DNA of 64,000 nt. It comes from Lysobacter lycopersici (lineage in GTDB: Bacteria; Pseudomonadota; Gammaproteobacteria; Xanthomonadales; Xanthomonadaceae). Where the stretch lies: contig NZ_CP041742.1 of assembly GCF_007556775.1 (NCBI RefSeq), positions 2,370,001 through 2,434,000 on the forward strand, written 5' to 3'. Below, piece by piece: positions 1 to 7,895 of this stretch; position 1 is the stretch's first letter, and each line of letters opens with the position of its first letter. Under the pieces are notes generated by a model. That model had not been told where the DNA came from, ran no database searches, and saw only the letters and a list, made by a program, of their open reading frames with translations. The position numbers were made by a program, and so were the translations under genes.

Positions 1-690
1 TCGCCCGAAGCCGACGTGCGCGCGGAACACGTGCGCCAGTCCGGCGCGACCATGCAGTTCGAACTGTGCCTGCCGGACGGTTCGCGCACCGAAGTCGAGC
101 TCGCGCTGCCCGGCCTGCACAATGTGCAGAACGCGTTGGCTGCGGCCGCGGTCGGCTGGCAACTCGGTGTTGCGCCGGACAGGATCGCGAACGCGTTCCG
201 AAACTTCGCCGGCATCGGCCGCCGCTTCAACGTGCTCGCGGACGCGAAGCTGCCGCGCGGCGGTACCGCGACGCTGGTGGACGACTACGGCCACCATCCG
301 CGCGAACTCGCCGCGGTGTTCGCTGCCGCACGCGGCGGCTGGCCGCAGCGTCGGCTCGTGGTTGCGTTCCAGCCGCACCGCTATTCGCGCACCCGCGACC
401 TGTTCGACGATTTCGCCGCGGTGTTGTCGGAAGTCGACGCACTGGTGCTGACCGAGGTCTATCCGGCGGGCGAGGCGCCGATCGCCGGCGCCGACGCGAA
501 ATCGCTGGCGCGCGCCATCCGCACCCGCGGCCGCGTCGATCCGGTGGTGGTGAATTCCGCCGCGGAACTCGCCTCGGTGTTGCCGGGCGTGTTGCGCGAC
601 GGCGACCTGGTGCTGCTGATGGGCGCCGGCGACATCGGCGCCGCGGCGCAGGCGCTTGCCGCCAATGGTTTCACGGGGGAGGGCGCATGA
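1..690 (+). CDS. murC: UDP-N-acetylmuramate--L-alanine ligase, C-terminal part (partial)
   Basis: This is the C-terminal 229 residues of a Mur ligase that adds L-alanine to UDP-MurNAc in the cytoplasm, the first peptide step of peptidoglycan synthesis. The open frame runs in from the window edge, so the N-terminal and most of the ATP-binding part are missing. The visible part ends the central domain and contains the C-terminal ligase domain, with the MurC-typical DDYGHHP motif and, further on, FQPHRYSRT. Its stop overlaps the ddl start in an ATGA junction, which fits translational coupling in the division and cell-wall cluster. The order murC-ddl-ftsQ-ftsA-ftsZ supports MurC over other Mur ligases. 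Confidence 0.96.
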   Translation, partial: SPEADVRAEHVRQSGATMQFELCLPDGSRTEVELALPGLHNVQNALAAAAVGWQLGVAPDRIANAFRNFAGIGRRFNVLADAKLPRGGTATLVDDYGHHPRELAAVFAAARGGWPQRRLVVAFQPHRYSRTRDLFDDFAAVLSEVDALVLTEVYPAGEAPIAGADAKSLARAIRTRGRVDPVVVNSAAELASVLPGVLRDGDLVLLMGAGDIGAAAQALAANGFTGEGA

Positions 691-1640
691 GTTCCTTCCC
701 GCCGATGCGCACGAACGATGCGAAGGTGTTCGGCCGCGTCGCCGTGCTGATGGGCGGCACCTCGAGCGAACGCGAGGTCTCGCTCGATTCCGGCCGCAAC
801 GTGCTCGAAGCGCTGCAGTCGCGCGGCGTGGATGCGCATGCGGTGGACGGCATCCCGGCGCTGGTCGATGCGCTGGTGCACGGCAAGTTCGATCGCGTGT
901 TCAACATCCTGCACGGCAACAAGGGCGGCGGCGAGGACGGCGTGCTGCAGGGCCTGCTCGACGCGCTGGAAGTGCCGTACACGGGCTCCGGCGTGCTCGG
1001 TTGCGCGTTGAGCATGGACAAGATCCGCACCAAGCAGGTGTGGATGAGCGCGGGCCTGCCGACGCCACGGTTCGAACGCCTCGCGGTTGGCGCCGATGTG
1101 CGTGCCGCGGCGCTGCGTCTCGGCCTGCCGGTGTTCGTGAAACCCTCGAGCGAAGGCTCCAGCGTCGGCGTCGCCCGCGTCGTCGACGAGCCCGGCATCG
1201 ACGAAGCGATCCGCGTCGCGACGCAATACGGCGGCGAGATGCTGATGGAACAGATGGTCGTCGGCGACGAGCTGACCGTACCGGTGCTCGGCGACGTCGC
1301 GTTGCCCTCGATCCGGATCGTGCCGAAGCAGGGTTGGTACGACTACAACGCCAAGTACCTCGCCGACGACACGCAATACCTGTGTCCCGGGCTCGAAGGC
1401 GCGCAGGAAGACGCGATCCGCGCGCTCGCGCTGGACGCGTTCCGCGCCGCCGGCTGCAGCGGCTGGGGACGCGTCGACGTGATGCGCGACCGCAACGGCG
1501 CGTTGCAACTGCTCGAGGTCAACACCGCGCCCGGCATGACCAGCCACTCGCTGGTGCCGAAGTCGGCGCGCACCGTCGGCGTGGAATTCGACGAACTGTG
1601 CTGGCGCATCCTCGAACAGACGCTAGGGGCGCGCGCATGA
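687..1640 (+). CDS. ddlB: D-alanine--D-alanine ligase
   Basis: This ATP-grasp enzyme (317 aa) joins two D-alanines into the dipeptide used by MurF. The N-terminal motif [19 protein letters not shown] (about residues 14-32) is the family signature. The ATP-grasp flexible loop SSEGSSVG and the C-terminal [16 protein letters not shown] metal and substrate motif are intact. I chose the ATG at 687 because it overlaps the murC stop (ATGA) and leaves a normal-length protein; longer upstream reading would run through murC in another frame. The next gene, ftsQ, again overlaps by four bases. Confidence 0.97.
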   Translation: MSSFPPMRTNDAKVFGRVAVLMGGTSSEREVSLDSGRNVLEALQSRGVDAHAVDGIPALVDALVHGKFDRVFNILHGNKGGGEDGVLQGLLDALEVPYTGSGVLGCALSMDKIRTKQVWMSAGLPTPRFERLAVGADVRAAALRLGLPVFVKPSSEGSSVGVARVVDEPGIDEAIRVATQYGGEMLMEQMVVGDELTVPVLGDVALPSIRIVPKQGWYDYNAKYLADDTQYLCPGLEGAQEDAIRALALDAFRAAGCSGWGRVDVMRDRNGALQLLEVNTAPGMTSHSLVPKSARTVGVEFDELCWRILEQTLGARA

Positions 1641-2452
1641 GCGGCCTGCTGCGCGCGCTGGCATGGCTGCTCGCGGTGGCGCTGGTCGCGCTGCCAGTGG
1701 TGGCGCTGGTCGAAGGCTGGATCGGCGCCGAGCGCTGGCCGCTCAGGACGCTGCGTTTGCAGGGCCATGTCGAACGCGTGGATCCGGCGGCGGTGCGCGC
1801 GGCGCTGCTGCCGTACGCACGCCAGGGTTTCTTCGCCGTACGCCTCTCCGATGCGCAGGCCGCGGTCGCGGCGGTGCCGTGGGTGGAACGCGCGGAAGTG
1901 CACAAGCGCTGGCCCGACGTGCTGGAAGTGCGCGTGGTCGAACACCGGCCGTTCGCGCGCTGGGGCGACGACCGCCTGCTGTCGGAGGAAGGCGAACTGT
2001 TCCCCGCGGCGAACGTGAAGCCGCCGGCGAACCTGCCGCTGCTCGACGGCCCGGACGCACGCGTCGCCGACGTGGTCGCGATGTACAACGAATCGCGCGA
2101 ACTGTTCGCGCCCACCGGATTCACCGTGCGGTCGCTGGAACTCGACGCACGCGGCAGCTGGTCGCTGACGCTGTCCAGCGGTGCGGAAGTCGAGATCGGC
2201 AGCCGCGAGGCGCGCCTGCGCCTGACCCGTTTCGCCGGCTTGCTGCCGCAACTGCTTTCGCAGAAGCAACTACCGCTGCAACGCGCGGATCTCCGCTACA
2301 CGAACGGATTCGCATTGAGCTGGGGCGCGCCGCCCGCGAGCGGGGGAGCGGTCAGCGGTGAGCGGAACATCGCGATCGCCACCGCTTACCGCTCATCGCC
2401 CACCGCTTTCCGTTCCATGCACACAACGCATTCGTTACAGGCATTCTCATGA
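1637..2452 (+). CDS. ftsQ: Cell division protein FtsQ with an unusual C-terminal tail
   Basis: This 271-aa bitopic membrane protein of the divisome links FtsB/FtsL to the late division machinery. One transmembrane segment lies at about residues 5-27, followed by a POTRA domain (about 37-105) and the FtsQ beta domain to about residue 229. Start and stop both overlap the neighbours (ATGA with ddl and ftsA). Residues 230-271 do not look like FtsQ. They are low-complexity and encoded by DNA with a near-perfect inverted repeat (2346-2360 against 2380-2394) of the kind found between genes. I infer that the original stop was lost and the frame now reads through an intergenic repeat into ftsA. Confidence 0.93.
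   Translation: MSGLLRALAWLLAVALVALPVVALVEGWIGAERWPLRTLRLQGHVERVDPAAVRAALLPYARQGFFAVRLSDAQAAVAAVPWVERAEVHKRWPDVLEVRVVEHRPFARWGDDRLLSEEGELFPAANVKPPANLPLLDGPDARVADVVAMYNESRELFAPTGFTVRSLELDARGSWSLTLSSGAEVEIGSREARLRLTRFAGLLPQLLSQKQLPLQRADLRYTNGFALSWGAPPASGGAVSGERNIAIATAYRSSPTAFRSMHTTHSLQAFS
2346..2394. repeat. Inverted repeat inside the 3' end of ftsQ
   Basis: Two 15-nt arms, GAGCGGTCAGCGGTG and its complement CACCGCTTACCGCTC, match at 14 of 15 positions around a 19-nt loop. A further partial copy follows at once. The pattern looks like a short dispersed intergenic repeat, yet it lies in frame within ftsQ. It could form a hairpin in the message just before the ftsA start. Confidence 0.7.
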
Positions 2453-3684
2453 ACCGCAAAGGCGACAAGGCCCTCATCGTCGGGCTCGACATCGGCACCT
2501 CCAAGGTGGTGGCGCTGGTTGGCGAGTACGCACCGGGCAACCCGATCGAAGTGATCGGCATCGGCACCCACGAATCGCGCGGGCTCAAGCGCGGCGTGGT
2601 GGTGGACATCGAATCGACCGTGCAGTCGATCCAGCGCGCGGTAGAGGAAGCCGAGCTGATGGCCGGTTGCGAAATCCGCAGCGTGTATGCGTCGATTTCC
2701 GGCAACCACGTGCAGTGCAAGAACTCGCCCGGCATCGTGCCGATCCGCGAGGGCGAAGTGACCTGGGCCGACCTCGACCGCGTGCTGGACGCTGCGAAGG
2801 CGGTGGCGATCCCGGCCGACCAGAAGATCCTGCACGCGATCCCGCGCGAATACGTGCTCGACGACTCGCAGGAAGGCATCCGCAACCCGGTCGGCATGAC
2901 CGGCGTGCGCCTGGAAGTGCATGCGCACCTCGTGGTCTGCGCGCAGTCGGCCGCGGCCAACATCAGCAAGTGCGTGCAGCGTTGCGGCCTGCAGGTCGAC
3001 GACCTGATCCTGGCGCCGCTCGCCTCCGCGACCGCGGTGCTGACCGGCGACGAGCGCGAACTCGGCGTGGTGCTGGTCGACATCGGCGCCGGCACCACCG
3101 ACCTCGCGGTGTTCGTGCAGGGCGCGATCTGCCACACCGCCTCGCTGCCCATCGCCGGCGACCATGTCACCAACGACATCGCGCACATGCTGCGCACGCC
3201 GACGCCGGAAGCCGAGCAGATCAAGGTGCGCTACGCCTGCGCGCTGGCGCAGATGGCGACGGCGGAAGAATCGATCCAGGTGCCGAGCGTGGGCGATCGC
3301 CCGCCGCGCCGCCTGCCACGCCACGCGCTGGCGCAGGCGGTGCAGGGTCGTTACGAGGAAATCTTCGAGATGGTGCAGGCGGAACTGCGCCGCAGCGGCT
3401 TCGAGGAACTGGTCCGCGCCGGCATGGTGCTGACCGGCGGCGCTTCGAAGATGGAAGGCGTGGTCGAACTTGCCGAGGAAATGCTGCAGATGCCGGTGCG
3501 CGTGGGCATTCCGCAGCACGTCACCGGCCTCGGCGAAGTGGTCAACAACCCGGTGCACGCCACCGGCGTCGGCCTGTTGCTGATGGGCAGCCAGATCGAG
3601 CATCCGCGCCGGCCGGTGATCCCGACCGGTCGCGCCGGCAGCCTCTTCAATAGGTTGAAGGAGTGGTACCGCGGCGAATTTTGA
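2449..3684 (+). CDS. ftsA: Cell division protein FtsA
   Basis: This actin-like ATPase (411 aa) tethers FtsZ filaments to the inner membrane and recruits later division proteins. The phosphate-1 motif GLDIGTSKV is at about residues 13-21, and the phosphate-2 motif VDIGAGTTD lies near residue 210. The SHS2/1C insertion separates them. The C-terminus ends in a predicted amphipathic membrane-targeting helix (GSLFNRLKEWYRGEF). The start overlaps the ftsQ stop (ATGA). Length and motif order are normal for the family. Confidence 0.98.
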   Translation: MNRKGDKALIVGLDIGTSKVVALVGEYAPGNPIEVIGIGTHESRGLKRGVVVDIESTVQSIQRAVEEAELMAGCEIRSVYASISGNHVQCKNSPGIVPIREGEVTWADLDRVLDAAKAVAIPADQKILHAIPREYVLDDSQEGIRNPVGMTGVRLEVHAHLVVCAQSAAANISKCVQRCGLQVDDLILAPLASATAVLTGDERELGVVLVDIGAGTTDLAVFVQGAICHTASLPIAGDHVTNDIAHMLRTPTPEAEQIKVRYACALAQMATAEESIQVPSVGDRPPRRLPRHALAQAVQGRYEEIFEMVQAELRRSGFEELVRAGMVLTGGASKMEGVVELAEEMLQMPVRVGIPQHVTGLGEVVNNPVHATGVGLLLMGSQIEHPRRPVIPTGRAGSLFNRLKEWYRGEF

Positions 3685-3696
3685 AGACGAGTTGGT

Positions 3697-3755
3697 AGTT
3701 GGTGGTTCGTAGTTCGTAGCCGCCGACAGCTTTCACCAACGATCAACCACGAACT
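3697..3755. repeat. Repeat-rich ftsA-ftsZ intergenic segment with imperfect inverted arms
   Basis: The 130-bp gap between ftsA and ftsZ contains a run of short direct repeats (gttggtagttggtggttcg type). Two 18-nt arms, 3697-3714 and 3738-3755, are complementary at 14 of 18 positions. This looks like another intergenic repeat and could fold into a hairpin in the ftsZ leader. The remaining sequence up to the ftsZ ribosome binding site is comparatively AT-rich. Confidence 0.5.
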
Positions 3756-3814
3756 GGCGGCACCGATTCACGCAACACATTACCCAGCAATACATAACAA
3801 CGGAGGACATGGTC

Positions 3815-5053
3815 ATGGCGCATTTCGAACTGGTTGAAAAGATGGCCCCGAACGCGGTCATCAAAGTGGTCGGCGTGGGTGGCGGCGGCGGCAACGCGGT
3901 CGCGCACATGGTCAACAGCAGCGTGGACGGGGTGGAATTCATCACCGCCAACACCGACGCGCAGGCGATCAAGAACTGCGGCGCGAAGCTGCAGCTGCAG
4001 CTCGGCAGCAACGTCACCAAGGGCCTGGGCGCGGGCGCGAATCCGGAAGTCGGCCGCCAGGCCGCGCTCGAGGACCGCGAACGCATCATGGACGCGCTGC
4101 AGGGTGCGGACATGGTGTTCATCACCGCCGGCATGGGCGGCGGCACTGGCACCGGTGCGGCGCCGGTCGTGGCGCAGCTCGCGAAGGAAATGGGCATCCT
4201 CACCGTTGCGGTCGTCACCAAGCCGTTCCCGTTCGAAGGCCGCCGGCGCATGCAGGTGGCACTGAAGGGCATCGAGGAACTGAGCCAGCACTGCGATTCG
4301 CTGATCACGATCCCGAACGAGAAACTGATCACCGTGCTCGGCCGCAATGCGACCATGATCCAGGCCTTCCGCGCCGCCAACGACGTGCTGCAGGGCGCGG
4401 TGCAGGGCATCGCCGACCTGATCGTGCGCCCGGGCCTGATCAACGTCGACTTCGCCGACGTGCGCACGGTCATGGCCGAGATGGGCCTGGCGATGATGGG
4501 CACCGGCACCGCCCGCGGCGACGACCGCGCGCAGGCCGCGGCGGAAAGCGCGATCCAGAACCCGCTGCTCGACGACGTGAACCTCTCGGGCGCGAACGGC
4601 ATCCTGGTCAACATCACCGCCGGCCCGGACTTCACCATGGCCGAGTTCGACGAAGTGGGCCGCACCATCGAGAACTTCGCCTCGGAAGACGCGACCGTCG
4701 TCATCGGCACCGTGCTCGATCCGGACATGCAGGACGAAGTGAAGGTGACCGTGGTCGCGACCGGTCTCAATCGCGCGGTGTCGCGCCAGGCCTTGCCGAC
4801 GCGCGATTTCGACAATGGCTTCACCACCCAGCGCCGCCCGCAGGTGGAACTGGTTCGCAGCCAGGGCAAGCGCGACGGCACCACCGGCATGATGATCGAC
4901 GAGGTCGCCGATCCGTTCCGCCCGAACGCCGGCATCGCAGCCAACCTGCGCGGCCGTGGCGCGGAGCCGTCGTCGACCCCGGCGGTCGCGGACTTCGGTG
5001 GCGACGGCAACTACCTCGACATCCCGGCGTTCTTGCGTCGTCAGGCCGATTGA
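3815..5053 (+). CDS. ftsZ: Cell division protein FtsZ
   Basis: This tubulin-like GTPase (412 aa) forms the division ring. The tubulin signature GGGTGTG is at about residues 107-113, the T7 synergy loop NVDFADV near residue 210, and the C-terminal conserved peptide (YLDIPAFLRRQAD), which binds FtsA and ZipA, ends the protein. Two in-frame ATGs exist, at 3809 and 3815. The GGAGG at 3802-3806 stands only 2 nt from the first but 8 nt from the second, and family members start MAHFEL, so 3815 is preferred. Confidence 0.98.
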   Translation: MAHFELVEKMAPNAVIKVVGVGGGGGNAVAHMVNSSVDGVEFITANTDAQAIKNCGAKLQLQLGSNVTKGLGAGANPEVGRQAALEDRERIMDALQGADMVFITAGMGGGTGTGAAPVVAQLAKEMGILTVAVVTKPFPFEGRRRMQVALKGIEELSQHCDSLITIPNEKLITVLGRNATMIQAFRAANDVLQGAVQGIADLIVRPGLINVDFADVRTVMAEMGLAMMGTGTARGDDRAQAAAESAIQNPLLDDVNLSGANGILVNITAGPDFTMAEFDEVGRTIENFASEDATVVIGTVLDPDMQDEVKVTVVATGLNRAVSRQALPTRDFDNGFTTQRRPQVELVRSQGKRDGTTGMMIDEVADPFRPNAGIAANLRGRGAEPSSTPAVADFGGDGNYLDIPAFLRRQAD

Positions 5054-5061
5054 GGTTTTTT

Positions 5062-5106
5062 CCTTCTCCCCGCACGCGGGGAGAAGGTGCCGAAGGCGGA
5101 TGAGGG
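5062..5106. repeat. Dispersed intergenic repeat after ftsZ (CCTTCTCCC family)
   Basis: A 12-bp perfect stem (5062-5073 with 5076-5087) is followed by a conserved flank ending in gcggatgagggg. The same element occurs in inverted orientation at 42035-42080 after sucD. The rest of the 261-bp ftsZ-lpxC gap holds another small palindrome near 5155-5175 (cccgccggg...cccggcggg) and no gene. These are short repeats rather than coding sequence, and a terminator role after ftsZ is possible. Confidence 0.7.
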
Positions 5107-5314
5107 GCTTTGTCCCGCGTCGGTTTTCGGTGAACGCCATGTCCTTCCCGCCGGGTCGCCAGCCCGGCGGGATTCCTGGACCGGTCGCTCGTCGACCGGT
5201 CGTTTCTCCGTCAACGCCACGCGCGCCAGTGCGTTCAGGTTCATCGATCCGCGTGCTAACCTCCCCGCGTTTCCCGCCGTGCGCGCTGCGCGCGGCCCCC
5301 GACGGACCCGCCGC

Positions 5315-6235
5315 ATGCCGCTGCAACGCACCCTCCGCAATGTGATCCGCGCCACTGGCGTGGGATTGCACAGCGGGGAAAAGGTGTACATGACCATGCG
5401 CCCGGCGCCGGTCGACCATGGCATCGTGTTCCGCCGCACCGACCTCGATCCGGAAGTCGAAATCCCGGCGCGTGCCGACCTCGTGACCGAGACCATGCTG
5501 TGCACCGGCCTGTCGCGCGGCGCAGGCTCGGTGATGACGGTCGAACACCTGCTGTCGGCGCTCGCCGGCCTGGGCATCGACAACGCCAGCATCGAGCTGT
5601 CCGCGCCGGAAGTGCCGATCATGGACGGCTCCTCCGGGCCGTTCGTGTTCCTGTTGCAATCGGCGGGCGTCGTCGAACAGGACGCGCCCAAGCGCTTCAT
5701 CCGCATCACCCGGCCGGTGGAAGTGCGCGACGGCGACAAGATCGCGCGCTTCGAACCCTACGATGGTTTCAAGCTCGACTTCACCGTGCAGTTCGACCAC
5801 CCGGCGATCCCGGCCTCGGCCTCGCGCGCGGTGGTGGATTTCTCGACCACGACCTACGTCAAGGAAGTCAGCCGCGCACGCACCTTCGGTTTCATGCGCG
5901 ACCTCGAGTTCATGCGCGAGCGCAACCTCGGCCTCGGCGGCTCGATGGACAACGCCATCGTCCTCGATGAGTACCGGGTGTTGAACGAGGATGGCCTGCG
6001 CTACGCCGACGAGTTCGTGCGCCACAAGATCCTCGACGCGGTCGGCGACCTGTACCTCGCGGGCCATCCGATCGTCGGCGCCTACGTCGCCTTCAAGTCG
6101 GGGCACGCGCTCAACAACAAACTGGTGCGCGCCCTGCTCGCCGAACGGGAAAGCTGGGAAGAAGCGACCTATGCCGGGGATGCGCCGGTACCCGTCGCCT
6201 ACATGCCACCGATGGCGCCGGTGCCGCAGTCCTGA
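5315..6235 (+). CDS. lpxC: UDP-3-O-acyl-N-acetylglucosamine deacetylase
   Basis: This zinc enzyme (306 aa) catalyses the committed step of lipid A synthesis in the cytoplasm. The zinc ligands and catalytic residues are visible: H78 in [11 protein letters not shown]237 and D241 in [11 protein letters not shown], and H264 in [12 protein letters not shown] start at ATG 5315 (MPLQRTLRN), because the frame upstream runs through intergenic repeats and family members begin close to QRTL. Length is normal. It lies directly after ftsZ, as in many gammaproteobacteria. Confidence 0.97.
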   Translation: MPLQRTLRNVIRATGVGLHSGEKVYMTMRPAPVDHGIVFRRTDLDPEVEIPARADLVTETMLCTGLSRGAGSVMTVEHLLSALAGLGIDNASIELSAPEVPIMDGSSGPFVFLLQSAGVVEQDAPKRFIRITRPVEVRDGDKIARFEPYDGFKLDFTVQFDHPAIPASASRAVVDFSTTTYVKEVSRARTFGFMRDLEFMRERNLGLGGSMDNAIVLDEYRVLNEDGLRYADEFVRHKILDAVGDLYLAGHPIVGAYVAFKSGHALNNKLVRALLAERESWEEATYAGDAPVPVAYMPPMAPVPQS

Positions 6236-6278
6236 AACCGAGCCGGGAATGTGAACCCTTCCCGAATTTTACAAAAAA

Positions 6279-6315
6279 TTAACATCAGGTTAGCGAAAGC
6301 CTAGCCTTCTGTTAA
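6279..6315. terminator. Hairpin with GAAA loop between convergent lpxC and dciA
   Basis: This AT-rich stretch between two converging 3' ends can fold into a long imperfect stem (TTAACA...TGTTAA at the base) capped by a GAAA tetraloop at 6295-6298, with one bulge and one internal mismatch. A smaller stem (6244-6249 with 6259-6264) followed by TTTT lies just before it. Position suggests transcription termination. The rest of 6236-6371 contains nothing I recognise. Confidence 0.4.
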
Positions 6316-6371
6316 CGCGTCTGGAGGGGGTGGCCGGTAGCATGCCGCGTCCCCTCCGGTCCGCCGGCGGG

Positions 6372-6815
6372 TCAGGAAGGTTTCCTCGAGGGATCGGACC
6401 GGTCGGCCTGGCACAGGTCGAGCGCCGCCGCGGCCTTGCGTGCGGCGACGGGGTCCGGTTTGCGACGGGTTGGCGGCGCGGTTGGCGCGGCCATCGCGGC
6501 GTGGCTGGTCTTCACGACGAGCGAGGACACCTCCAGCCCGATGGAACGGGCAGCGTCGAGCAGTTCCGGGCCAGCCAGGCGCAGTCGCGCATGCCAGGCC
6601 GGGGCATCGACGAGATAGACGAGCCTGCCGTTGTGCACGTTACCCAGCCGCGCATGCGCGGCCAGTGCCTGCGGCAGGCGGGGACGCAACTGCCGGTCCA
6701 GGGCGTCGAGCCACAGCGCGCGACGGATCGGATCGCCGCCGGGGCCTTCGAGCAGCGCGTCCAGCGCCGCGACGGAGGTCGAGGCACGCGGGTTGCGGGT
6801 TGCCGATTTCGACAT
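6372..6815 (-). CDS. dciA: DciA-like DUF721 protein
   Basis: This is a small basic protein (147 aa) of the DUF721 family. DciA proteins recruit or load the replicative helicase DnaB in bacteria without DnaC. The core (ALDALLEGPGGDP..., RRALWLDALDRQLRPRLP, and VYLVDAPAWHARLRL-type strands) matches the DUF721 fold at about residues 15-95. The C-terminal third is low-complexity and rich in Ala, Pro and Arg. The location between lpxC and secA, next to an M23 peptidase gene, is the same as in Pseudomonas, where DciA was defined. The start at 6815 lies only 6 nt from the divergent M23 start, and no good ribosome binding site is seen for it. Confidence 0.8.
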   Translation of the reverse strand: MSKSATRNPRASTSVAALDALLEGPGGDPIRRALWLDALDRQLRPRLPQALAAHARLGNVHNGRLVYLVDAPAWHARLRLAGPELLDAARSIGLEVSSLVVKTSHAAMAAPTAPPTRRKPDPVAARKAAAALDLCQADRSDPSRKPS

Positions 6816-6821
6816 GGACAC

Positions 6822-7745
6822 ATGATGGACGCTTTCCACCGCATTCTCACTTCGCAGCGCCAGCGTTTCGCGCGCCTCGCCTCGGATGCCGGCGCGCTCG
6901 CTTCGCGTCGCCCGTTCGCCGCGCGCATCGCGCTGCTCGGCACCGGGCTCGCGCTCGGGCTCGGCCTCAGCATCGGCGCCGGTGCGCTGCGCCAGGCCTC
7001 GCTGCAATCGCAACTGGCCACGCAGAAGGCGCAGTCGGCCGCGATGCAGCGCGAACTCAACGCCATGGCCGCGCGCCTGGGCGAACTGCAGGCCGATGCC
7101 AACCGGCTGAATGCGCTCGGCGACCGCCTGACCCGCGCCGGCCAGCTCGGCGACGGCGAATTCGATTTCGACAAGCCGGTCCCGGTGGGCGGCGTCGGCC
7201 CGGTGCACGACATCACCTCGCGCGAACTCGATCGCGGTATCGCCACGTTGGCTGCGCAGTTCCGCGAGTCCGGCGACCAGCTCTCGGTGCTGGAATCGCT
7301 GCTGTTCAGCCACAAGCTCGAGCAGGACGCGGTGCCCTCGGGCATGCCGGTCGCCAACAGCTACATCACTTCCGGTTTCGGCGGTCGCGCCGATCCCATG
7401 GGCGGCGGCGGCGAATTCCACAAGGGCATCGACTTCAAGGCCCGCACCGGCGATCCGGTGATGGCGGTGGCCGACGGCGTCGTCAGCTTCGCCGGCGTGC
7501 GCTCGGGCTACGGCAACGTGGTCGAGATCGACCACGGCAACGGCTACGTCACCCGCTACGCGCACAACTCGCGCCTGCTGGTGCGGGTCGGCGACCTGGT
7601 GCACGTCGGTAGCGTGATCGCCAAGGCCGGCTCGACCGGCCGCTCCACCGGCGCGCACGTGCACCTGGAGGTGTGGGACAACGGCCACGTGGTGAACCCG
7701 AGCCGGTTCCTGGCGCTCAACGGCGGTGGCAATCGCCGCGGCTGA
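6822..7745 (+). CDS. M23 family membrane-anchored metallopeptidase
   Basis: This 307-aa protein has an N-terminal membrane anchor (about residues 34-55). A coiled coil (about 60-105) follows, and the C-terminal half is an M23/LytM domain. Zinc motifs are present: HKGIDFKA supplies HxxxD and THVHLEVW-type GAHVHLEVW supplies HxH, so it should be an active or at least zinc-binding peptidoglycan endopeptidase facing the periplasm. Two consecutive ATGs (6822 and 6825) can start it; neither has a convincing Shine-Dalgarno. The gene precedes secA, a conserved pairing. Substrate specificity cannot be read from the sequence. Confidence 0.9.
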   Translation: MMDAFHRILTSQRQRFARLASDAGALASRRPFAARIALLGTGLALGLGLSIGAGALRQASLQSQLATQKAQSAAMQRELNAMAARLGELQADANRLNALGDRLTRAGQLGDGEFDFDKPVPVGGVGPVHDITSRELDRGIATLAAQFRESGDQLSVLESLLFSHKLEQDAVPSGMPVANSYITSGFGGRADPMGGGGEFHKGIDFKARTGDPVMAVADGVVSFAGVRSGYGNVVEIDHGNGYVTRYAHNSRLLVRVGDLVHVGSVIAKAGSTGRSTGAHVHLEVWDNGHVVNPSRFLALNGGGNRRG

Positions 7746-7764
7746 CGGGCGGCGGTCGACGGGA

Positions 7765-7895
7765 CTTTTGTCGCGTCCGAGCGCCCCCACGTTACAATTC
7801 GCACCCCCAATCGACAGGGCGCCCATGCGCCCTGTCGCCGTCTGGGGCTTCGTCCCCGCGCCGCGATGCGGCCATCTTCCCGGAACCGGTTTCCC
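7765..7895 (+). promoter_or_regulatory. secA leader with perfect hairpin and overlapping small ORF
   Basis: A TACAAT -10-like box (7793-7798) lies 19 nt after TTGTCG, a weak promoter match. An 11-bp perfect stem (7812-7822 with 7827-7837) with loop CCAT follows. An ATG at 7825 lies in that loop and opens a 41-codon frame that ends at 7950, inside secA. The secA start itself has only a weak ribosome binding site. Whether this controls secA, as secM does in E. coli, is unknown; no SecM arrest motif is recognisable. Confidence 0.4.

Noticed and set aside
5087-5314. N-terminal extension of LpxC back to 5087
   Set aside because: The extra 76 codons translate an intergenic repeat and low-complexity sequence. 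LpxC proteins begin close to the QRTL found at 5315.
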